Shown: positions 57,938 to 64,000 of the stretch, piece after piece
How positions within the stretch are numbered: position 1 is the first letter of the stretch
Layout: every line of letters begins with the position of its first letter
Origin: Paractinoplanes lichenicola
GTDB taxonomy: Bacteria > Actinomycetota > Actinomycetes > Mycobacteriales > Micromonosporaceae
DNA length: 64,000 nucleotides
Assembly (NCBI RefSeq): GCF_016785085.1
Contig: NZ_JAENHO010000020.1
Location: forward strand, 1-64,000
Direction: 5' to 3'
Translations under genes and position numbers: made by a program
The notes under the pieces: generated by a model
The model's input: only the letters and a program-made list of their open reading frames with translations
Databases searched by the model: none
Told to the model about the DNA's origin: nothing

Positions 57938-58299
57938 CGATTACCGAGCCGAATGTGGGCGCGGCGGGCTTCGTCGCCGCTCTCACGGCCTCTGGCCTTT
58001 GCGCGAGCGAGCGAATCGCCGAAGGACGCACGTTCGCGGTCTTCCTCTACACGATCGAGGTCGGCTCCCGCGCGGGCGAGGAGATCGAGGTCGGCCTGGA
58101 GATCCCAGGCGACTGGCCGATGTCACCGCCGTCCGGCCCACATCTGCGGCCCAGCCTTGACCACCCGCACGGCGCCGTCCATCCCTCCCCGCTCGGGCCG
58201 GACTGGGCGTACTGGAGCCGACCGGCCTACCAGTGGCCAGCTGACCGGACCGTCCGCGGATATCTGCGCCACCTGCGCACCCTTGTTTCCCAGATTTAG
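57934..58299 (+). CDS. E2/UBC-like protein of a prokaryotic ubiquitin-like system
   Basis: A 121-residue UBC-fold candidate. The beta-meander (TFAVFLYTIEVGSRAGEEIE) leads to EIPGDWPMSPPSGPHLRPSL, the Pro-rich turn of E2 proteins, then GAVHPSPLGPDWAYWSRPAY and a terminal helix (TVRGYLRHLRTLV). The only Cys is residue 23, before the core; no Cys is at the usual active-site position, so thioester transfer by the normal route is doubtful. ATG 57934 overlaps the TGA of the ubiquitin-like frame. The next gene follows by nine bases. Confidence 0.8.
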   Translation: MTITEPNVGAAGFVAALTASGLCASERIAEGRTFAVFLYTIEVGSRAGEEIEVGLEIPGDWPMSPPSGPHLRPSLDHPHGAVHPSPLGPDWAYWSRPAYQWPADRTVRGYLRHLRTLVSQI

Positions 58300-58308
58300 G
58301 AGATAGAC

Positions 58309-59850
58309 ATGTCGACCATGACGAGCGCCGTGCCGGTCGATACGGCGTTCGGTGGGCCGGCGCGGACCTGGTCGGTGGTCATGACCACCGACCTCGCCGC
58401 CAGCCTGACCGAACACCTGCACCGACACGACGGCCAGGAGGATCTCTGCTTCCTGCTCTGGCGGCCCAGCACCGGCGCCACCCGCTCCACCGCGATCATC
58501 ACCGAGATCGTTCCACCCGGAGACGGCGACCGTCAGGTGCACGGCAACGTCTCCTTCAACGCGCCATACTTTCTCCGCGCCGCCGCGCGCGCCTCCGAAA
58601 CGGGCTGCGGCCTCGCGCTGATCCACACCCACCCCCGCGGACGCGGCTGGCAGGATCTCAGCCCCGACGACCACGCCGCTGAGGCCGGCCACGCTGGGCA
58701 GACCACCGCTATCACTGGCCTACCCTTGCTCGGCCTCACCTTCGCCAGTGACGACCACAGTTTCAGCGGCAGATTCTGGCAACGTGCCGGTCGCCGTCGA
58801 TACGAGCCCGCGTGGTGCGACAACGTCCGACTTGTCGGCGACCGAATCGCGGTCACCTGGAACGACCGTGCACGACAAGTACCTCGTTCGAGTAGCCGAC
58901 AGGCCCGCACCATCTCCGCCTGGGGGCCAGACGTGCAGGCCGGACTCGCTCGGCTTCACATCGGTGTCGTAGGCGCGGGCAGCGTCGGCGTACTCGTCGC
59001 CGAGGCTCTCGCTCGAGTCGGGGTCGAGCGGGTCACGCTGCTCGATTTCGACACCGTCGAAATGCTCAACCTCGACCGGCTGCTGCATGCCCGCCAGCGC
59101 GATGCCGTCCTCGCCCGGGCCAAAGTTGATGTCCTTGCTCGCGCGCTACGGCACTCCGCCACCGCCGAACGAGCGCAGATCCGCGGCCTTGACCTCTCGG
59201 TCGTCGAACCCGCAGGCCTTGCCCAGGTACTCGACTGCGACGTGGTGTTCTCGTGTGTCGACCGGCCCTGGCCACGCTCGGTACTCAACCTCGTCGCCTA
59301 CGCCCACCTCATCCCGGTCATCGACGGCGGCATCCTCATCCGCGCCGGAAAACACGGCCTGAACGGCGCCGAGTGGCGCGCGCACCTTGTCGCGCCCGGC
59401 CGACGCTGTATGGAGTGCCTCGGGCAGTACGACCCGGCTCTCGTTGGCGCCGAACGTACCGGCATGCTCGACGAGCCTGCCTACATCACCGGCCTCGACC
59501 CTGACCACCCGCTACGCCGCAACGAGAACGTCTTCCCGTTCTCAATGGCTGCCGCCAGCAACGAGGTCTCGCAACTTCTCACCGCAGTTATTGCGCCGAG
59601 CGGGATCGGCGACGTCGGTGCGCACCTTCACCACTTCACTACCGGTGTGCTCGATCGTGACACTAAGAACTGCGAGCCCGGGTGTCCCTACAGCACAACC
59701 CTTCAGGCCACCGGCGACCATCACGGCCTCACTGTCACCGGCCGGCACCGAGCTGCCGAGCAGGCCCGCGTACTCCGCAACGACGCAGGGCGTCGACTCC
59801 GTGTCCGCCTCGGGCGATACCTCGACGATCACCTCACGAGGATGCTGTAG
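58309..59850 (+). CDS. JAB-E1 fusion: JAMM isopeptidase domain plus ThiF/E1 adenylyltransferase
   Basis: A 513-residue fusion. The N-terminal JAB/JAMM domain (~20-150) has the zinc motif LIHTHP (His106, His108) followed by LSPDD (Ser118, Asp121). The E1/ThiF domain starts at ~215 with GAGSVG (222-227), VTLLDFDTVEMLNLDR and the Arg/Lys adenylation residues. Two Cys pairs, CMEC (367/370) and CEPGC (455/459), form the usual zinc knuckle of E1-like enzymes. Predicted to activate the ubiquitin-like protein at its C-terminus and to trim or remove it. ATG 58309 has AGGAG upstream. It occurs in defence-associated ubiquitin-like operons. Confidence 0.9.
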   Translation: MSTMTSAVPVDTAFGGPARTWSVVMTTDLAASLTEHLHRHDGQEDLCFLLWRPSTGATRSTAIITEIVPPGDGDRQVHGNVSFNAPYFLRAAARASETGCGLALIHTHPRGRGWQDLSPDDHAAEAGHAGQTTAITGLPLLGLTFASDDHSFSGRFWQRAGRRRYEPAWCDNVRLVGDRIAVTWNDRARQVPRSSSRQARTISAWGPDVQAGLARLHIGVVGAGSVGVLVAEALARVGVERVTLLDFDTVEMLNLDRLLHARQRDAVLARAKVDVLARALRHSATAERAQIRGLDLSVVEPAGLAQVLDCDVVFSCVDRPWPRSVLNLVAYAHLIPVIDGGILIRAGKHGLNGAEWRAHLVAPGRRCMECLGQYDPALVGAERTGMLDEPAYITGLDPDHPLRRNENVFPFSMAAASNEVSQLLTAVIAPSGIGDVGAHLHHFTTGVLDRDTKNCEPGCPYSTTLQATGDHHGLTVTGRHRAAEQARVLRNDAGRRLRVRLGRYLDDHLTRML

Positions 59851-59995
59851 CGACTGCACTGATGCAGGGCGCTCCTACGGGGAGCAACACAGCGAGACCT
59901 ATGAGCCTTGATTGGCTGTCGGCTGCAGGGCGGTGGTCGGTTCGCCGAATCGAGTAACGTCGTGGATCGACAACGGTCTGACGCCGTCGTCCAAC

Positions 59996-61969
59996 ATGGC
60001 TATCACTAGCAGGAGCGTGGTCTTGCCGTACATGTGCCGAGTCACCATTGCTGGTCCTGAAGCTGACGATGGCGGCGTTTCCACGTTGATCGATGCAGTT
60101 GCTGATGCTGTCAAGAACGGTTGGGACGCGCCGCTGGTTTACGACGACGAGTCCGACGATGAAATGGGCGATGAAGAGTCTTCTGGCGGGGAGGTCCTCG
60201 ATCATCGGATCCTGGGGTATCCGGGAGGCGCGATCGTCCTGGTGGTCTTGGACTGCGACGACTTCATGCAGGCGTCGGTCGTCATTGCCGCGCTGGCGCG
60301 GCATCTCACCAGTTGGAGCCCGGCTTTACTTGAATACGCTCCGAGCGGGCTTGAGATCTCTCCACTCGACAAGCCCTATGACGAGGACAACTGGCTTCCC
60401 CCGATAGCCGACGAGGAATCCGACCCGCGACCACGCTGGCCCCTGTCGGCGCTGCTCGACGAAAACGTGAAGGAGCTGGCAGGGCAGTACTTGCTGGCCG
60501 CCGCCATCCGAGCGATCTGGCATCCCACCGAACGCGCGCATCGTGACCCGACTGACGATATCGTCGCCGGATCCGTTGAGTATCCCTGGGGAACCGTACT
60601 GTCTCGTGCGCTCGGCATTCTGCTCATCCGTGCCGCCAGGTTTGAGAGTCAGCGAGGCTCACAAGCCAAACTGATCGTCCACGGCTCGGGCGACCTCGCC
60701 CTGGCAAACGATCTACTTCAGCGGGCGCGACAGACCGGCGACGAGGACGACGACGGAGATGATTTCGACGAAGAAGAGTTAACAGACGACGCGATGCGCG
60801 GGCACGTTCTCGTCGAGGACTTCATGGAGGCGCACGACCTCCAATGGAACCGTGTCGCCGATGACGAAAGATCCGAGGAACCTGAGGCACGCAGTAACCG
60901 CCAGCTGAGGATCTTGCTGTGGGCTGGGCTTCGGGCAGCAGCCACGTTGTGCGTGCCGCTCGCCTCCCTCAGCGGGCCTTGGCAGGTCCTAGACCAGCTC
61001 GGCGACGACGAGGTTGTCTCCCTTTACGCCGAGCAGGAAGAGGAAGACAACGAGACAGCCGCGAAAGACGACGACGCCGACGTGTATTCCGCCAGCGCGG
61101 CGCATGTCCTTGTATGGCTGGCGATCCGCCATCCTGACCTGCTCGAAAGCCGAGCCGCCGGAACCCTGATCGCGGATACCGCCGACGATGTCACCGCCTT
61201 TCACCAAGTCTTCAACGCCACCATGGTGATGGCGGGCTATGAATCCCTGAAGACAGCGCTGGCGCAGCAGCGGATCCCTGCCCGCCTGCGCCCCGGCATC
61301 GACACTTACGCCGCGGCGCTGTCGGAAACCGAACGGGACGACCCCGACGAAGACGCGGATGCCTACAACGACATGCACCTGGCTTTAGAAGCGGTGCTCG
61401 CAGGCGGCCCCGGTATGGCCAAACGCATTCGGTTCCTGCTCACCGTCCTCGGGGCGGCGGTACGGACAGCCGATTCTGGCTCGCGCTCCACGGATGGAAC
61501 CCCAGCGTCAACACCGCGTTCGATCACCTACTACTTGCTGATCGAGCCGTCCATGCATTCGGCAACGGTCCTGCACCGAGACAACGACGACGCCGCGATC
61601 CGCGCCGCCATGCTCGGCTTGGCCGCGCAAGTATCGCCCCTCGCGGCGGCAGGCCTGATCGCAGAGCTACCTGGATTGACCGGAGACGACCCTCGCCTAG
61701 AACCCGCCGCACTCACCAGAGCCACAACCTGGGTACAAGAGGCCGTGCAAGTCGCTCAGCAGCACGGCTACCCTGTAGACGCCATCGACAACGGCACGGG
61801 ACAGGCTGCTGACGCGCAGGAAGTGATCAATGCGATCTCCGTGCATGGGTGTCTACCGCCGGAGTGGCCCGTGCACCGGGTCGTCCCCGCGGCTGCCTAC
61901 GCGGCCGCCGCAATCTTGCATGCATCCGAGACTGTCGGCCGGGCTGGCGAAGTCTTCACCGAAAATTGA
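59996..61969 (+). CDS. Large acidic protein of unknown function
   Basis: A 657-residue protein, mostly helical, with several acidic linkers (GDEDDDGDDFDEEELTDDA near 250, QEEEDNETAAKDDDADV near 350). It has no signal peptide or recognised motif. The start is uncertain: ATG 59996 lacks a Shine-Dalgarno sequence; ATG 60032 is the next. It lies 145 bp after the JAB-E1 gene on the same strand and could be the substrate, effector or an unrelated cargo gene. Codon use is less GC-biased than the backbone. Confidence 0.7.
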   Translation: MAITSRSVVLPYMCRVTIAGPEADDGGVSTLIDAVADAVKNGWDAPLVYDDESDDEMGDEESSGGEVLDHRILGYPGGAIVLVVLDCDDFMQASVVIAALARHLTSWSPALLEYAPSGLEISPLDKPYDEDNWLPPIADEESDPRPRWPLSALLDENVKELAGQYLLAAAIRAIWHPTERAHRDPTDDIVAGSVEYPWGTVLSRALGILLIRAARFESQRGSQAKLIVHGSGDLALANDLLQRARQTGDEDDDGDDFDEEELTDDAMRGHVLVEDFMEAHDLQWNRVADDERSEEPEARSNRQLRILLWAGLRAAATLCVPLASLSGPWQVLDQLGDDEVVSLYAEQEEEDNETAAKDDDADVYSASAAHVLVWLAIRHPDLLESRAAGTLIADTADDVTAFHQVFNATMVMAGYESLKTALAQQRIPARLRPGIDTYAAALSETERDDPDEDADAYNDMHLALEAVLAGGPGMAKRIRFLLTVLGAAVRTADSGSRSTDGTPASTPRSITYYLLIEPSMHSATVLHRDNDDAAIRAAMLGLAAQVSPLAAAGLIAELPGLTGDDPRLEPAALTRATTWVQEAVQVAQQHGYPVDAIDNGTGQAADAQEVINAISVHGCLPPEWPVHRVVPAAAYAAAAILHASETVGRAGEVFTEN

Positions 61970-62106
61970 CGTCTGCATCGTCGACAGAGCACTCCGGTCA
62001 ATGTGGTTCTGGTCCTCTCCCGATCGAGTGACATCGGCGCGCCCGTGGGTTGCCGATCCTTGATCGGCTCGTTGGTCAAGGTGAAGGTTCCTCTTATCTG
62101 GGAGCC

Positions 62107-63261
62107 ATGACTGGAGCGGAGGTGCGGGCCGTGTCCGATACCGAAGCGATTGTTCAAGACCCGGTGACAGGGCTGTTCGGGTTCCGGCTGGAGATGGGCC
62201 GTGACAACGAAGGGACTCGGGTGCAGGCCCGGCGGTCCGGCTTCACCACGGCGAAGGCGGCGAAAACTGAATATGAGCGGCTGTGCCGGCAGCGGGACGC
62301 GCAGCACCCGAAGCCACGACTGAGTGACAGTGTGCAGACCGTTTGTGAGAGCTGGGTGCTGTCCCGGGAGCAGGAGCTTGAGCCGAACACGGTATACGGC
62401 TACCGGTGGCTGTTCGGTCTGATCTACCCGTACGTGGGTGGCGTGCGCGCCGGACGGCTCAGTGCCCGGATGGTCGAGCGTGCCTATCGGGAGTTGGAAG
62501 GCTGCGGTTACTCCCGTACCACCCTGCGGACGCTGAATCTGGTGTTGTCGAAGGCGTTCGTGGAGCAGGTCGGCCGGACCTTGGGTGCGCGTATGCCGCG
62601 CGAGAGCGACAAAGAGCGACCGGTGTGGTCGCTCGACGAGGCGCGGCGTTTCGGAGACCACGTCGCGGATGACCGTCAGTATCCGTTGTGGCGACTGCTG
62701 CTGGTGGCGGGGCTACGGCGCGGTGAACTGTGCGGTCTACGCTGCGGTGACCTCGAGCCGCTGCAAGGCACCCTGACCGTGCGGCGGCAGCTGGTGGTCG
62801 AAGATCCCCGAAGCCGACTTCGGGTGAAGCCGCCGAAGTCGCACAACGGTGTACGAACGCTGGTCCTCGATCCGGGGACACTCGAATTGCTCGGGCCGCT
62901 CGCAGCGGGGCCGGCGTCGCGATATGTGTTCGCCGGCCGCTGGGGTCAGCCGATCCGCCCGGACAACCTCACCGACCGGTTCAACCAGCTGGCCGCAGCC
63001 GCGAAGGTCCGGCCGATCGGCCCGCACCAGATCCGGCACCTGATCGCATCGACGCTGCTTGACGCCGGCTACGGCGTCCACGAAGTCGCTGAGCGCCTCG
63101 GCCACGATCCGACCACCCTCATGCGCTACTACACCCGAGTCAACGCGGCCAGGCGCCTGCAGGCCACGGACCGGATCGCTGAGCTGATGACAGCATCCAA
63201 AATCTCACCGAGGCCGCCGCGGAACTGGGCTAACGGCGCCACGAGCCTTCTCCTCACGTAA
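62107..63261 (+). CDS. Phage-type tyrosine integrase
   Basis: A 384-residue integrase. The N-terminal arm-binding-like domain (GLFGFRLEMGRDNEGTRVQA) and SAM-like core-binding domain (~75-165) precede the catalytic domain with Arg204 in AGLRRGEL, Lys in KPPKSHNGVRTL, His307/Arg310 in HQIRHL, His333 in LGHDPTT and Tyr342 in RYYTRV. All catalytic residues are present, so it is probably active. ATG 62107 has GGGAG upstream; a longer reading from 62050 is less likely. It suggests that the flanking 50-64 kb region is, or was, an integrative element. Confidence 0.92.
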   Translation: MTGAEVRAVSDTEAIVQDPVTGLFGFRLEMGRDNEGTRVQARRSGFTTAKAAKTEYERLCRQRDAQHPKPRLSDSVQTVCESWVLSREQELEPNTVYGYRWLFGLIYPYVGGVRAGRLSARMVERAYRELEGCGYSRTTLRTLNLVLSKAFVEQVGRTLGARMPRESDKERPVWSLDEARRFGDHVADDRQYPLWRLLLVAGLRRGELCGLRCGDLEPLQGTLTVRRQLVVEDPRSRLRVKPPKSHNGVRTLVLDPGTLELLGPLAAGPASRYVFAGRWGQPIRPDNLTDRFNQLAAAAKVRPIGPHQIRHLIASTLLDAGYGVHEVAERLGHDPTTLMRYYTRVNAARRLQATDRIAELMTASKISPRPPRNWANGATSLLLT

Positions 63262-63285
63262 GCAGATCCGTGGAGAACCGCGCCA

Positions 63286-63303
63286 GCTAAAGCCGCCTTT
63301 AGC
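63286..63303. terminator. Small hairpin after the integrase gene
   Basis: GCTAAAG (63286-63292) and CTTTAGC (63297-63303) form a 7-bp stem with loop CCGC, 25 bp after the integrase stop. No T-run; may be a terminator or part of an attachment site. Confidence 0.4.
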
Positions 63304-63396
63304 CCCGCCGTGGGTTCCAGCCCTGAGCACTGCGGCGGCCCCTCCGCTCCACCATACGAATTGATCATGCGGCCGTCGGCATGTCGATGTTGCTGA

Positions 63397-64000
63397 TCAG
63401 TCGTCGTCCTCATCCGCTTCCGCACGAAGCTGAGCGGCGTGGGTTGCTGCCCACGACTCGGCGGCCGTGAATGCTGCCTTCAAGTCCGGATCCGTCTCGG
63501 TGGCCGCTGCTTCGGCGGCGGCCACGCGAGCCTTATTGAGCTCGTCGGACACGCCGTTCGTGAAACCCCAACAGCTGAGCGTCATGGCGCCTGAGACGCC
63601 GGCAAGCACACGCACCGCCCGGTCGTCGAACTGGCGTGCCCGAATAAGGAGGCTTCTGGCCAGGTCGGGATGCTGCAAAGGCCACGTGCCGACGTCTCGC
63701 AGGGCGTTCGCCGTTCCCTCAACTGCGGCACCGTCGAACTTATCAACGGCTGCGGCTAGATGCTGCGCCTGAGCGGTCGTCATGCCGCTCCTCATGGCGA
63801 TCGACACGACAATCGACACGTTGTCGCCTTCGCCTCGATGAACGCGATCGACCACCCACCTCGCCAGCGCCTCGGCTTTGCGATCGAAGGCGTCCGCGAA
63901 GCCGTCAACCTCCGTCGGCGAGCGGACGCCGTCGTCGTGCAGGGCTTGAAGGTGGTCGAGGACCAGGCGCGGACGGGTGAGCGCTATGCCCGCGGCGATT
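63397..64000 (-). CDS. Hypothetical protein, 5' end beyond the window
   Basis: A reading frame open to the right edge; at least ~200 residues. The visible N-terminal part continues past a GTG at 63855 with protein-like sequence (DHLQALHDDGVRSPTEVDGF), so the gene starts beyond 64000. The protein is helical and ends with acidic LRAEADEDDD. It contains MTTAQAQHLAAAVDKFDGAA. No family is recognised. It is convergent with the integrase. Confidence 0.65.
   Translation of the reverse strand, partial: IAAGIALTRPRLVLDHLQALHDDGVRSPTEVDGFADAFDRKAEALARWVVDRVHRGEGDNVSIVVSIAMRSGMTTAQAQHLAAAVDKFDGAAVEGTANALRDVGTWPLQHPDLARSLLIRARQFDDRAVRVLAGVSGAMTLSCWGFTNGVSDELNKARVAAAEAAATETDPDLKAAFTAAESWAATHAAQLRAEADEDDD

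Overview
The window is a high-GC actinobacterial chromosome segment, most likely Micromonosporaceae (Actinoplanes-like). This rests on GC-rich codon use with many GTG/TTG starts, leaderless-looking or 4-bp overlapping gene junctions, and a backbone that follows the mycobacterial order Rv1691-Rv1713 almost gene for gene.

Layout. (1) 1-400: 3' end of 23S rRNA, 5S rRNA and a strong intrinsic terminator. (2) 0.5-22.9 kb: conserved backbone: an RGG/TPR/acidic protein, HAD phosphatase, STAND regulator, flavin reductase, SCP2 protein, a coiled-coil protein with a histone-H1-like tail, tlyA, NAD kinase, recN, steA, steB, a four-gene envelope-polymer module (PNPT-like, MurJ-like, GT4, membrane protein), pyrG and a NUDIX hydrolase. 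(3) 22.9-33.8 kb: an accessory insertion with C-rich intergenic DNA, a repetitive secreted protein, two tandem-repeat arrays, cutinase, GIDE-like protein, M28 peptidase, NudK-like NUDIX with divergent DeoR regulator, PAF-AH-like hydrolase, MarR/VOC pair with two near-identical operators, EVE and F420/PPOX proteins. (4) 33.9-50.3 kb: backbone resumes with ald, xerD, parA, an S2P-like protein, scpA, scpB, rluB, cmk and der. Small regulator/enzyme pairs (GyrI-like, GNAT/MarR with a hydrolase, oxidoreductase/TetR, anti-sigma-like ATPase, enoyl-CoA hydratase) are inserted between them. (5) 50.3-64 kb: a tRNA-Pro(GGG) gene followed by a lower-GC, defence-island-like stretch. It holds a SEC-C protein, a DUF262-HNH-RAMA (GmrSD-like) protein with a small partner, a GHKL ATPase/STAS-like pair, a ubiquitin-like conjugation module (UBL, E2-like, JAB-E1 fusion), a large unrecognised acidic protein and a tyrosine integrase. 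A further gene runs off the right edge.

The most interesting locus is 57.5-59.9 kb. A well-formed promoter (TTGACA-17 bp-TAAATT) leads into a beta-grasp ubiquitin-like gene, an E2/UBC-like gene without a cysteine in its core, and a JAB-E1 fusion. The ubiquitin-like gene carries a single in-frame amber codon. The same frame continues 30 codons past it with family-like sequence and ends in an ATGA overlap with the E2 gene, so the amber is either a very recent nonsense mutation, a read-through site or a sequencing error. On the opposite strand, head to head with this operon, sits the GHKL ATPase and DUF4325/STAS-like winged-helix pair. All functional statements are from reading sequence motifs; no database search was run.
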